A DNA stretch of 64,000 bases from Elusimicrobiales bacterium (GTDB taxonomy: Bacteria; Elusimicrobiota; Elusimicrobia; Elusimicrobiales; Elusimicrobiaceae): the NCBI GenBank assembly GCA_041651175.1, contig JBAZJT010000011.1, positions 23,275-87,274 of the forward strand, written 5' to 3'. Within the stretch, counting starts at the first letter, position 1; every line of letters begins with the position of its first letter. This document shows, in pieces, positions 48,490 through 56,822 of the stretch. Position numbers and translations under genes: made by a program. Under the pieces are notes generated by a model, which was given only the letters and a program-made list of their open reading frames with translations, was not told where the DNA came from and did not search any database.

Positions 48490-50223
48490 CTATTTGAACA
48501 GCAGGTACGAGAACGCCGAACCCTGCGCAACGTCCACCGACAACGCCTGCGTAAACCGCAGCCATGTCTGGTCCTGCATGAACGCGTTCGAGTTATCGCC
48601 CGCGTCGTAGGCGTCCTGCGACAGCTTCACAGCCAGCCCCTCGCGCGGCGATATCAGCAGCGCGCGGTTGAACCGCCCGTATACCGCCGCCGTGCAATCC
48701 GCCCCGGCGCCGAGGTTGTTCGGTATCGTCGGGCACAGGACATACGGCACGTTCCATACCGTCGCCGGCACATCGCCCGCCGGAGGCTGCCAGATGTACT
48801 GGTTCTGGTTGTCCTTGAGCTTCATCAGCTTCTTGAGGCCCGTCCGGCTCAGGGTGATTGTCGCGCCCTGCGAGTTCGCCGCGTTGAGCGAGAATATCAG
48901 CTCCGCGATATCGTCAAAGCTGACCGACGCGCCGCCCATGCTGACAACATTCACGCCCGACGCCTTGATAACGCCCGTGAACGGGTCGCCCGCCGCTGTG
49001 TCGCCCAGCAGCGCGACGCGCTCTATCTCCAGCGCCATCGCCTCGCTGATAAGCTCGGACAGGAACGCCGTCAGGTTGATGGCGCTGTCGCGCAGCAGCT
49101 CGTCGGTGCATTTGATGACCGCCGCCATCACCTTCGCCACCTGCTCCAGTTGCCCGAACGCCGGGTTCGTGACCGGCTTCGTCCCGCCCTCCGTCGCCCA
49201 GCCCACCGAGACACTGGTCAGCTGGCGCGGCAGCTGCCGTTTCCACGTCGACATCGGCAGGATGTTGGCCAGTTGCATTACCGGCGAGGCGTCTTTCAGC
49301 AGCCGAATCACCTCGGCGCTGAACTCGGTCGGGACCAGATACCCGCCCGCCGACGAGGAGCCTTCGCTCATCACCGTCTTCGCGTCGGCCAGCATCGGGT
49401 GCCGCTCCTTGGCCGCCAGCAGGAAGCCGCGCATCCCGCCGAATTTCCGGCCGTAGTCGCTGGTCCACGGTTTCTCCGGGGTGTTCGCCGGCGAATTCCT
49501 GAACGCCGCAACCAGCCCCGACACATCCTCCGGCCCCTGCGGCGGAACCTGCCTGCCGCCGGGCTGGGGGTGGAGCTTTTTGACTATGTCCTCCACCAGC
49601 TTCTCGGCCTTGTCCCTGGTGATGCAGTCGTCCAGCCTGCACTCCAGGGTTTTGCGCAGCTCCGCTATGGAGCCGCTTACCGCTTCGTTTGCATCCATGT
49701 GCAAACCTCCTTTGGTCTTTTCGATTTCTATCGACTTCAAAGCCTTGCTTACCGCCTCCGCCAGTGCGTCAGGGTCGGCGGGCACCGCCACAAGCGATAT
49801 CTCGTATATCTCGGCCAGCGTCAGTTGATGGGGCGCGTCGGGATTTTCGTAATGGAACCGGCCCGCTATGCTGATGCCTTTCGCGTGGCCTTCCGTGTAT
49901 ATCCGGCGCGCGTGTTCCACAACGGGATAATCCGAGCTTGAAAACTTGGCCTTGAAGTACAGGCCCTTCGCATCCTCGCGGATTTCGGCCATCGAACCCG
50001 CGATATGGTCAACCGCGTTCACATGGTCCACCAGCAGCACGGGGTTTTTCAGATATTCCTTGAGGTCGTAGACGTAATCCCGTTTCGCCTTGTAAACCGT
50101 CGGGATATCGCCATACCTGTCGGCTTGGTTTTTCGTGTTCGCGTATCCCTCAAGGAAAACAGAGCCGTTCTCCTGTATGATTTTGCCGCCTTCAATCGGC
50201 AGTATTTTGAATTGCCTGTCCAT
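48490..50223 (-). CDS. Fused prohead protease-major capsid protein (HK97 fold)
   Basis: A 577-residue fusion. Residues 1-165 are an HK97-type prohead protease with His in VLLVDHVN (H67) and Ser in GISIAGRF (S118). Residues about 176-260 are a helical scaffold-like delta domain. The HK97 capsid fold follows (about 290-577), including SAGGYLVPTEFSAEVI and SLNAANSQGATITLSRTG. Protease and capsid are separate genes in HK97. An internal ATG at 49698 (M176) has a strong ribosome site, so free capsid could also be made. It overlaps the portal gene by 32 bp. Confidence 0.92.
   Translation of the reverse strand: MDRQFKILPIEGGKIIQENGSVFLEGYANTKNQADRYGDIPTVYKAKRDYVYDLKEYLKNPVLLVDHVNAVDHIAGSMAEIREDAKGLYFKAKFSSSDYPVVEHARRIYTEGHAKGISIAGRFHYENPDAPHQLTLAEIYEISLVAVPADPDALAEAVSKALKSIEIEKTKGGLHMDANEAVSGSIAELRKTLECRLDDCITRDKAEKLVEDIVKKLHPQPGGRQVPPQGPEDVSGLVAAFRNSPANTPEKPWTSDYGRKFGGMRGFLLAAKERHPMLADAKTVMSEGSSSAGGYLVPTEFSAEVIRLLKDASPVMQLANILPMSTWKRQLPRQLTSVSVGWATEGGTKPVTNPAFGQLEQVAKVMAAVIKCTDELLRDSAINLTAFLSELISEAMALEIERVALLGDTAAGDPFTGVIKASGVNVVSMGGASVSFDDIAELIFSLNAANSQGATITLSRTGLKKLMKLKDNQNQYIWQPPAGDVPATVWNVPYVLCPTIPNNLGAGADCTAAVYGRFNRALLISPREGLAVKLSQDAYDAGDNSNAFMQDQTWLRFTQALSVDVAQGSAFSYLLFK
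49698..49713 (-). promoter_or_regulatory. Internal ribosome-binding site for a separate capsid product
   Basis: AAAGGAGG (49713-49706) lies seven bases before an in-frame ATG (49698-49696, M176). This is stronger than most gene starts in the operon. It falls at the protease-scaffold junction, predicting a second 402-residue product. Confidence 0.65.
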
Positions 50224-51406
50224 TGTCGCCTCCAGCCGCCGAAACCATGTTCAGCGGCGTCAGATATATCACACCCTGCCCGCCCGGCAGGCGGTTCATG
50301 TTCTCGCGCTCGCGGATATCATCAGCCGATAGCCAGCCCCATTGCCGGCCAATCGCATACGCCGCATAACGCGTCTTGATATCGCCGCGCAAAAGCCCCT
50401 CAATCAGAAATTCGGGGAAATAATCGCCGGAAAACAGCTTGAACGACAGCTCCTGCTCGATATTCACCAGCCACGGGCGAATAGTATCCGTCACAAATTC
50501 AATCGCCTGATGCTCGATGTTGTTGTTCGTGGACCTATCCAAATCCGAAATCTTGTGCAAAGGCATCCTGAAATAGCGCGCTATTTCAGACACGCCGAAT
50601 TTGCGGGTCTCAAGCAACTGCGCGTCCTCCGGCGGTACGCCCACCGCGTTGAACTTCATGCCCTCCTCAAGCACGGCGACGCGGAACTTGTTGTCCAGCC
50701 CTTCATGCGTCTTTTCAAATGATTTCCGAAGCCGCGCGGATGCTTCGTCGGACAACTGGCCCGGATGCTCAAGTATCCCGCCGGGCCGCGCGTCGTTTGC
50801 GAAGAATTTCGCCGCGTATTTCTGCGCCGCCAGCCCCAGACCGATAGCTTCCTTCGCCGCGCGCATCGGCGGCAGCCCCAAAAGCCCGTCATAAGACAAC
50901 CCTTTGATGTGCAGTATGTTGGCAAAAGGCACGTCCACAACGCCCGAATCCAGCGCGACGGCATAAACCAGTTGCTTGTTCACGCGCTTTAACGATACCC
51001 GCCACGGGGTTATCGGCCACAGGGCGACCGGATTACCGTCGGCGTCGCGTTCTATTTCGCTGTAATGGTTGCCCCACAGGCACAGGTGAAGCATTATCGC
51101 CTGCCGCCAGCTCATGGAGGTCATCTCCCGGTTGGGCGCGTCGTGCAGTATGCGGTAAAGCGGATGGCCCGCCGCGCGGGATTTGCCGTCGCTGGTGCGC
51201 TGGTAAACATGCAAAGGCAAACTGCCGATTGTCTGCGACAAAACCTGCGCGCAGGCGTAAACCGCCGATAAATTCAATGCCAGCGTTTCGTTGACCTCCA
51301 CGCCGCTTTGAGTGTTCGTCAGAGGCAACAACACGTCGGCAAAGAATTGCTGGATGCTCTGCATTTTCCGACCGCCGATGTTCAAAACCTTTTTGAGCCA
51401 GTTCAT
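50192..51406 (-). CDS. Portal protein (HK97 family)
   Basis: A 404-residue dodecameric portal subunit. The ATG at 51406 overlaps the terminase stop by four bases. Motifs include NLSAVYACAQVLSQTIGSLPL, MLHLCLWGNHY and FGVSEIARYFRMPLHKISDL, all typical of PF04860 portals. DNA enters and leaves through it, and the terminase docks on it. Confidence 0.93.
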   Translation of the reverse strand: MNWLKKVLNIGGRKMQSIQQFFADVLLPLTNTQSGVEVNETLALNLSAVYACAQVLSQTIGSLPLHVYQRTSDGKSRAAGHPLYRILHDAPNREMTSMSWRQAIMLHLCLWGNHYSEIERDADGNPVALWPITPWRVSLKRVNKQLVYAVALDSGVVDVPFANILHIKGLSYDGLLGLPPMRAAKEAIGLGLAAQKYAAKFFANDARPGGILEHPGQLSDEASARLRKSFEKTHEGLDNKFRVAVLEEGMKFNAVGVPPEDAQLLETRKFGVSEIARYFRMPLHKISDLDRSTNNNIEHQAIEFVTDTIRPWLVNIEQELSFKLFSGDYFPEFLIEGLLRGDIKTRYAAYAIGRQWGWLSADDIRERENMNRLPGGQGVIYLTPLNMVSAAGGDNGQAIQNTAD

Positions 51407-52950
51407 AAAATCACCATCCCGCGATTCTCGTAGACGCTTCTGCCGCAATGGCGCATGGCCCGGTCCAATGCCATCACGGCGGCTACGATACCGTCTATGC
51501 GGCTTGTGCTTTTCGCCTTGTCGGGTTTGATGTTGCCCGCCGGGTCCGTACGCACCACGGCGTTATCGGCCATCCAGCGCAACACCGGATTGCCGCCGTG
51601 ATGCAGCTTTCCCGCCAGCACCAGCCGCAAAAGTTCGCCGCTCGGCCCCGCCATGCTGGCAAACCCCTGCCCGAACGGCACAACCGTCAGGCCAAGCTCC
51701 TGCAGTTCCTGCACAATCTTTGCCGCGCCCCAGCGGTCAAACGCTATTTCCTTGAGGGCGTATTGCTTGCGAAGCTCCGCTATCTTGGCGACGATGAACC
51801 CGTAGTCGATATAATTCCCGCCGGTAGTGAATATCAGTTTCTGCCGCACCCACAGCTCATACGGCACGCGGTCGCGGTTGGAACGCCCGCGCAAATCGTC
51901 TTCCGGAATCCAGAAAAACGCCAGCAGCTTGATTGCGTCCTCCACCGGAAACGCCAGCACGAGGGCGGTGATATCCGTGGTGCTGGACAGGTCCAGCCCG
52001 GCGTAGCAGGCCTTGCCACGCAGCATCTCGGGAATTACCGTTCCCCTGGACGCGTCCCACGCCGCCATCGGCAGCCAGCGGCTTTCCTGCTGCGTCCACT
52101 GGTTCAGATAGAGCCGGCGGAAGGTGTTCTCGCAGGCCGGGATATTCTGCGCCTTGGCGCATTCGCGCCTGAGGTAATCCTCGCTGATGCTCACGCCGAG
52201 ATTCGGATTGGCCTTGCGCCATGTTTTCGGGTCGCGCCAGTCATCAGCCTCATCCGCCGCGTAGATTACCGGCAGAAACGAATCGTCCGGGACCATGCCT
52301 TCCTTCACGCGGCGGGCGTATTCATGCAGCTCCCGGCAGATGCTGTTGCGGTCAAAACCTGCCGTGGTGATCGCCATAGTCAGCGGCTGCGTCCGCGAGC
52401 CGGTGCTTGTAGCCAGCACGTCCCACAGGTCCCGGTTCGGCTGCGCGTGAAGCTCGTCAAAGATAATGCCGTGCGCGTTCAGGCCGTGCTTGGTCGGCGC
52501 GTCGGAGCTTAAAACCTGATAGGTGGACGCCGTGCGCGGAACGAATATCGAGTTGCGGTATAGCTGCCCGCGCGACATGAGCGCTTTCGACGCCATCGCC
52601 ATGCCCTTGGCCACGTTGAACACGATGGCGGCCTGCTTGGTGTCCGCCGCCGCGCTGTAGACCTCGGCGGATGGCTCGCTGTCGGCGTAAAGCAGGTACA
52701 GCGCAACGCCGGAGCAAAGGCTGGATTTGCCGTTCTTGCGCGGGATTTCGATATAGCAGGTGCGGTAGCGGCGCGTGCCGTCTTCCCGCCTGCAGCCGAA
52801 CAGCGGACGGATGATGTCGTCTTTCTGCCAACGTTCCAGCATGAATGGCTCGCCCGCCCACTTGCCTTTTATATGGACGAGGTAACGCTCGAAAAACCGG
52901 GTGGCCCGGTCCGCCGCTTTATGGTCGAAGTAGAAATCGTGTTCGCTCAT
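51403..52950 (-). CDS. Terminase large subunit
   Basis: A 515-residue packaging motor and nuclease. Walker A is PRKNGKSS (70-77) and Walker B is GIIFDELH (161-168). The nuclease domain includes AGLDLSSTTDITALV with the first catalytic Asp near residue 312, and further acidic residues in FDRWGA and PDKAKSTSRIDG. The family is Terminase_1 (HK97-like). It overlaps the small subunit by four bases. Confidence 0.94.
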   Translation of the reverse strand: MSEHDFYFDHKAADRATRFFERYLVHIKGKWAGEPFMLERWQKDDIIRPLFGCRREDGTRRYRTCYIEIPRKNGKSSLCSGVALYLLYADSEPSAEVYSAAADTKQAAIVFNVAKGMAMASKALMSRGQLYRNSIFVPRTASTYQVLSSDAPTKHGLNAHGIIFDELHAQPNRDLWDVLATSTGSRTQPLTMAITTAGFDRNSICRELHEYARRVKEGMVPDDSFLPVIYAADEADDWRDPKTWRKANPNLGVSISEDYLRRECAKAQNIPACENTFRRLYLNQWTQQESRWLPMAAWDASRGTVIPEMLRGKACYAGLDLSSTTDITALVLAFPVEDAIKLLAFFWIPEDDLRGRSNRDRVPYELWVRQKLIFTTGGNYIDYGFIVAKIAELRKQYALKEIAFDRWGAAKIVQELQELGLTVVPFGQGFASMAGPSGELLRLVLAGKLHHGGNPVLRWMADNAVVRTDPAGNIKPDKAKSTSRIDGIVAAVMALDRAMRHCGRSVYENRGMVIL

Positions 52951-53411
52951 GACGGTTTGTCGAAAAACCTCTCGTCCTCGTCGCCGCCGTCCTTGTCCGG
53001 CCTCGGGATTATCCGGCTGCGCATCGTGGCCGGTATGCCCATCTCGGCGGCAAGCTTAGTCATCATCAGCATCCAGCCCCGCGCGATTGAGACGAACGGA
53101 CTCTGCTGTACCGCGCCATTCGGCGTACGGTAGACGGGTTTGGTCTTTTTAAGCGCATCGTTTGCACGTTTCCAATTGGAATACGCCGAGCAATAAAGCA
53201 TGAACAGGTCGCGGTCTATCGAGCTGACTACGCCCAACGCGGACAGCTCCGGGAAAAGCTCGCGCCACTTCGCCTTGGCCTCGTCGTCCAGAAACTCAGG
53301 AGGCGCGCTGCTGGCGGGACCGGGCCTGGGTTCGGCAGGGTTGGTCCTGCACCGCTTCAAAGTGCCCGTTTTCCGCTTGATTTCCGTCGGTATCGGCTTC
53401 CTTCCGCGCAT
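52947..53411 (-). CDS. Terminase small subunit, P27 family
   Basis: A 154-residue DNA-recognition subunit beginning MRGRKPIPTEIKRKTGTLKR, the P27 signature. LDDEAKAKWRELFPELSALG follows, with a helical core and an acidic tail. It directs the large subunit to packaging sites, and the gene overlap supports joint translation. Confidence 0.9.
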   Translation of the reverse strand: MRGRKPIPTEIKRKTGTLKRCRTNPAEPRPGPASSAPPEFLDDEAKAKWRELFPELSALGVVSSIDRDLFMLYCSAYSNWKRANDALKKTKPVYRTPNGAVQQSPFVSIARGWMLMMTKLAAEMGIPATMRSRIIPRPDKDGGDEDERFFDKPS

Positions 53412-53513
53412 ATTTTCCCTGCCTACCCCCCCCTTGCGAATTATGGACGCGTTTACGCATAGCCGCGCACCGGTCTATAGTCAAAAGCCGGGGGGAATTA
53501 CCCTGCCTACCGG

Positions 53514-53885
53514 TCAGCCGTTGCGCTTTTTGCGACACCTGCCGAACCCGCCATCCTCCCGCGCCGTCTTGAGGCTGTGATGTTCATGGCACAGCCCCTG
53601 CAAGTTATCCATCGCGTCCGCCCCGCCCTGCGACTTGGGTACGATGTGGTCAACATCGGTGGACAACTCGGCGCAACCCGGATAACGACACACCGGGTCC
53701 CGCGCCAACACCAGCACCCGCAATCGCTGCCACCGCGAACCATACCCCCGTTGAGTAGAAGTTCCTCGCCTTTCCTGCTCGGCCTTGTTTGCCTTCGCTT
53801 TGTGCGCCGCGCAGTAACGCCCGCCAGCCTCCGCCAAAGCAGGGCAGCCGGGATACGCGCACGGAGGCAAAGGCTTATGAGGCAT
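53514..53885 (-). CDS. HNH endonuclease
   Basis: A 123-residue HNH protein next to terminase. The zinc-type cysteines are in CAYPGCP, CRYPGCA and LCHEHH, and the catalytic motif is DVDHIVPKSQGG with downstream Asn and His (NLQGLCHEHH). HK97-type phages need such HNH proteins beside terminase for specific DNA cutting during packaging. It overlaps the methyltransferase gene by 11 bp; a 102-bp gap before the terminase small subunit shows nothing. Confidence 0.92.
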   Translation of the reverse strand: MPHKPLPPCAYPGCPALAEAGGRYCAAHKAKANKAEQERRGTSTQRGYGSRWQRLRVLVLARDPVCRYPGCAELSTDVDHIVPKSQGGADAMDNLQGLCHEHHSLKTAREDGGFGRCRKKRNG

Positions 53886-55050
53886 GCTGCACCTCCGCCT
53901 TCCTGCCCGTCGCCTGCTCCCAGCGTTTGACTATGACATCGGCGTAAAGCGGGTCTATCTCGCAGAGGCAGGCTTTGCGGCCTGTATGCTCGCACGCAAT
54001 GAGCGTGCTGCCTGACCCGCCGAACAGGTCCAGCACCACATCGCCCTTGCGGCTGCTGTTGCGTATCGCACGGGCGCACAGCTCCACGGGCTTCATCGTC
54101 GGGTGTTCTTCGCTGCGCGTGGGACGGGGGATCTCCCAGACGGTGGTTTCCGCGCGTCCGCCATACCACTTGTGGCTTGCGCCAGCCGCCCAGCCGTAAA
54201 GTATCGGCTCGTGCTGCCACTGGTAGTCCTGTCTGCCGAGAACGAAGCTCTGCTTGGCCCAGATAACGGTTTGTTTGACCTCGAAACCGCTGTCCAGCAA
54301 AGTCTGCCGGAACAGCATGGTCTTGCCGTCAGCATGACAGACATAATAAGGCGTCCCGCCGTCGCAGACCTTACGCATGGCGTTGAACGCCTTGCCGAGG
54401 AACGCGCTGAAATCCGCGTCGGACATCGCGTCGTTCTGTATGGTCAGGCGCTTCTTGGTTTTGCCGACATAGGCGATGCCATACGGCGGGTCGGTGAATA
54501 TCATGTCGGCCTTGGCACCGTCCATCAGGCGGTTGACGGCAGCCTCGCCGGTCGAATCGCCGCAAAGCAGGCGATGGTCGCCAAGCAGCCACAGGTCGCC
54601 GGGCTTGGTAATGGCGGTCCCTGGCTTATCCGGCACTTCATCCAGCCTGTCCTCATCCAGAAGCGCTTCGTCCTGAGCCAGTTCGCCCAACTCGTCGTCC
54701 GAGAAGCCGACCTCGCGCAGGAAATCCGCGTCAAAATCGTTGGCGAGTATGTCCATGTCCCAGTCGCCTGACGAGATGTTATCCCGCAGCATCCGCTTGG
54801 CTTCCAGTTCCGGATTGTCCATGACGATAACCGGCACTTCCTTCATGCCAATCTCGACAGCCGCACGGTAGCGCTGGTTGCCCGCGAATATCACCATCTC
54901 CTTGTTGACGAGTATGGGCCGCGCTTCAAAATAATCGCGGTCTTCGCGAAGGCTGGCGCACAAACGCTTGAACGCTTCGTCCTTTATGACGCGCGGGTTC
55001 TGCGGATTGGGTTTGATTTTACCGACGGGGATATATTCAGGCTTAAGCAT
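53875..55050 (-). CDS. ParB-like nuclease domain fused to N6-adenine/N4-cytosine DNA methyltransferase
   Basis: A 391-residue fusion. Residues about 1-95 are a ParB/Srx-type domain (PNPQNPRVIK, FAGNQRYRAAVEIG). Residues about 150-391 are a beta-class methyltransferase with the catalytic TDPPYG and the SAM motif LDLFGGSGSTLIACE. The class methylates adenine N6 or cytosine N4; the target site cannot be read. It overlaps the Mom-like gene by 8 bp, so the phage seems to modify its DNA in two ways, presumably against host restriction. Confidence 0.92.
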   Translation of the reverse strand: MLKPEYIPVGKIKPNPQNPRVIKDEAFKRLCASLREDRDYFEARPILVNKEMVIFAGNQRYRAAVEIGMKEVPVIVMDNPELEAKRMLRDNISSGDWDMDILANDFDADFLREVGFSDDELGELAQDEALLDEDRLDEVPDKPGTAITKPGDLWLLGDHRLLCGDSTGEAAVNRLMDGAKADMIFTDPPYGIAYVGKTKKRLTIQNDAMSDADFSAFLGKAFNAMRKVCDGGTPYYVCHADGKTMLFRQTLLDSGFEVKQTVIWAKQSFVLGRQDYQWQHEPILYGWAAGASHKWYGGRAETTVWEIPRPTRSEEHPTMKPVELCARAIRNSSRKGDVVLDLFGGSGSTLIACEHTGRKACLCEIDPLYADVIVKRWEQATGRKAEVQHAS

Positions 55051-55792
55051 TGGAACCTCCGGTTAAAGCTTGAGCGGAGTGCCGGAACCGCCCCGGCCCC
55101 TTGAGTGTGGGACACTCATGGCTCTCTCTTGAGCCCTCCTCCGCAAATATCTTCCACGACAGGTCTTTGTGTTTCGGATAGTTCAGGTTCCAGGTGAAAG
55201 GCGACTCGCGTAGCAGTGCCTTGCGCTCTTTGTGCGAGCAGAGGAATTTGCAGTAGCGGAACTGGAAGCCGGTTATCTTGTGCAACCCGAGTTTGCGGAC
55301 AAATCCGGCTTCGCGCGTGCCGTAGCGGGTTATCAGAAAGCGCGGGTGAACCACTTCGCCGTCGGCGGTGGCATAGAACTGGCTGACGATGCTGCCGCCG
55401 TAGAGCCAGCTCGCCGCCTGATAGACATAGCCCGGCTTGCCGCGTAATCCGTCGGCCCAACTGAACAGCAGCTTCACCAAAGGGAAATCTTCCAGTATCC
55501 GTTGGCAGCAAAGTTTCAGGAACGCGCTTTCGGTGTTGCGCGGCATGCAATCCAGCACGCAGAACCGGTTTAGTTCAAGGTAATCCGCGACGCCCAGCGA
55601 CGGAAATATCCGGCGGATAGTGTGTGTCGGACGCACGCCATAGCCCCAAAGCGCTACGCCGACCAGCTCGCCGTCATGGAACAGGCCATAGCAGACCTTT
55701 GTTATCGGCGGACATATGACGGCGTAGTGATACTCGGCAACAAACCGCCGTCCCGCCGCATTTGAGATAGCCTGAATGGAAAGCCCGGTCAT
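55043..55792 (-). CDS. Mom-like adenine modification protein
   Basis: A 249-residue protein of the phage Mu Mom family. The ATG at 55792 has GGAGG five bases upstream. Family-like stretches are GLFHDGELVGVALWG, ELNRFCVLDCMPRNTESAFL, FSWADG and GYVYQAASWLYGG. Mu Mom adds a carbamoylmethyl-type group to adenine N6 and protects DNA from many restriction enzymes; it is predicted to have a GNAT-like fold. Here it opens the late operon, 8-bp overlapped with the methyltransferase. Exact chemistry in this phage is inference. Confidence 0.82.
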   Translation of the reverse strand: MTGLSIQAISNAAGRRFVAEYHYAVICPPITKVCYGLFHDGELVGVALWGYGVRPTHTIRRIFPSLGVADYLELNRFCVLDCMPRNTESAFLKLCCQRILEDFPLVKLLFSWADGLRGKPGYVYQAASWLYGGSIVSQFYATADGEVVHPRFLITRYGTREAGFVRKLGLHKITGFQFRYCKFLCSHKERKALLRESPFTWNLNYPKHKDLSWKIFAEEGSRESHECPTLKGPGRFRHSAQALTGGSNA

Positions 55793-55971
55793 GCAACCTC
55801 CGGGCAGGAAAGGGTGGCGGCGTCCGTCCGGGCCGAGCATTTATGTATGTGTGTGCCCGCGCTGCCGCCAGAAAACGAAGCCCCGCGCCCATTTTTCAGG
55901 ACGCAGGGCTGTGCGTATATTGTCGAGGTATACGCAAATTTCCTGCAAAAACAAATCGAGGTATTCGCCAT
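55789..55971 (-). CDS. Possible 60-residue Cys-containing leader protein in the com position
   Basis: An open frame starting at ATG 55971 with GGGAG about four bases upstream. Its stop overlaps the Mom-like start (ATGA). It has five cysteines (CFC near residue 7-9, others at about 23, 45 and 56). In Mu, the zinc-finger translational activator Com is encoded in the same place and overlaps mom, but the cysteine spacing here does not match Com. The frame also contains one of the 14-bp repeats at its start. It may be only a leader, or not a gene. Confidence 0.3.
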   Translation of the reverse strand: MANTSICFCRKFAYTSTIYAQPCVLKNGRGASFSGGSAGTHIHKCSARTDAATLSCPEVA

Positions 55972-55994
55972 AGTTCTCCCGGCGTATACCTCGA
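55923..55994. repeat. Three 14-bp TCGAGGTATWCGCC elements upstream of the late operon
   Basis: Copies are at 55923-55935 (13 of 14, direct), 55956-55969 (direct) and 55981-55994 (perfect reverse complement). A GCGTATA/TATACGC inverted repeat (55913-55919 and 55929-55935) overlaps the first. Placed 130-200 bp before the Mom-like gene and just after the HTH-like gene, they look like operators. Confidence 0.65.
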
Positions 55995-56004
55995 CACCAA
56001 TATT

Positions 56005-56223
56005 CTACCGCACGGGATTCAGGTTGTCACGTGTTGGTTTTTGGCTATGCTTTTGCAAGCGGCTTTCCCGTCGTAAAACGCACGCCTTCAAATTGTTTCT
56101 GCGAAGCAGCTCATACACCACGCCCGCTGATTGCAGCTTCATCTTGAACGCGACTTCCTTTGCCGCAAAGCCGCACCGCAACAGCCGCACTATTTTCGCA
56201 TCGCGTTTCGGATTCTTGCTCAT
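56005..56223 (-). CDS. Small HTH-like phage protein, candidate late-gene regulator
   Basis: A 72-residue basic protein. RDAKIVRLLRCGFAAKEVAF followed by KLQSAGVVYELLRRNNL reads like a resolvase- or sigma-4-type helix-turn-helix with a Gly turn. The C-terminus is basic. It is the last gene before the repeated elements and the late operon, a typical place for a late activator. Not matched to a named family. It is coupled to the upstream gene by ATGA overlap. Confidence 0.6.
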   Translation of the reverse strand: MSKNPKRDAKIVRLLRCGFAAKEVAFKMKLQSAGVVYELLRRNNLKACVLRRESRLQKHSQKPTRDNLNPVR

Positions 56224-56522
56224 AACCTCTGCCCTGGAAAATCGCCGAACAGCATCGGCGCTTCATGCTGATGCTTCGCCGCCAAATCTATCGCGGTCTT
56301 GTGCAACGCTTCCCAATGCTCCAGCTCTTTTGTGAACTGCCGCATCGTGGCGTTGTTGGCCCGGCACGCTATCCAGACCGCGTTTAACCGGTTCTCGCAA
56401 TCGCATATCGCTCGGAACAACCTCGCGTCTTTTTGCTCCGTGATTTTATACGCACCGGAAATCCAAGTCGCTGAAACCCGATTGATAGCGGCCATCACCA
56501 GCTTCCTGCGTTCTATCTCCAT
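56220..56522 (-). CDS. Phage protein of unknown function
   Basis: A 100-residue helical protein. The start is taken at ATG 56522; the longer frame runs into the iteron array and has repeat-derived sequence. Helices such as CDCENRLNAVWIACRANNAT and FTKELEHWEALHKTAIDLAA are seen. It is coupled to the HTH-like gene. No family recognised. Confidence 0.55.
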   Translation of the reverse strand: MEIERRKLVMAAINRVSATWISGAYKITEQKDARLFRAICDCENRLNAVWIACRANNATMRQFTKELEHWEALHKTAIDLAAKHQHEAPMLFGDFPGQRL

Positions 56523-56532
56523 ACTCCCCCAG

Positions 56533-56778
56533 TTTTGGCGATTTGGCGAGCCGTTTTTGAGTTTTGGCGAACGCATTTGTATTGGTAAATTTCGGGTTTT
56601 CGCCAAAATCGCCAAGATTTTCCGAAACTTTTTCGGTATAAACCGGAGGTTTTATATACAGAAACTTTTGGGAATTTCTTGGCGATTTGGCGAACAATAT
56701 ATATTACTCGCGTGCGTACGAGCTGACGTTCGCCAAAACTGCGTTTTTTCGTTTTGGCGATTTTGGCGACTTTGGCGA
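56533..56778. repeat. Iteron-like array of 11 TTTGGCGA motifs, candidate phage replication origin
   Basis: Copies of (T)TTTGGCGA or its complement occur at 56533, 56542, 56562, 56600 (reverse), 56609 (reverse, weaker), 56679 (weaker), 56686, 56730 (reverse), 56752, 56761 and 56771. Pairs 9-10 bp apart occur four times. The stretch is much more AT-rich than its surroundings, including ACAATATATATTA at 56694-56706. It contains no convincing gene and lies just downstream of the primase-helicase gene. Confidence 0.7.
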
Positions 56779-56822
56779 AAACCGGGCAGGGCTGTATACA
56801 TTGCGCCTGCGCGCAAAGTATT

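Noticed and set aside
48385..49941. 518-codon frame on the + strand opposite the capsid gene
   Set aside because: Arg/His/Val-rich shadow of the protease-capsid gene, no known motif and against the direction of the late operon.
55814..56335. 173-codon + strand frame across the repeat region
   Set aside because: Crosses the operator repeats and two leftward genes, no ribosome site and no family features.
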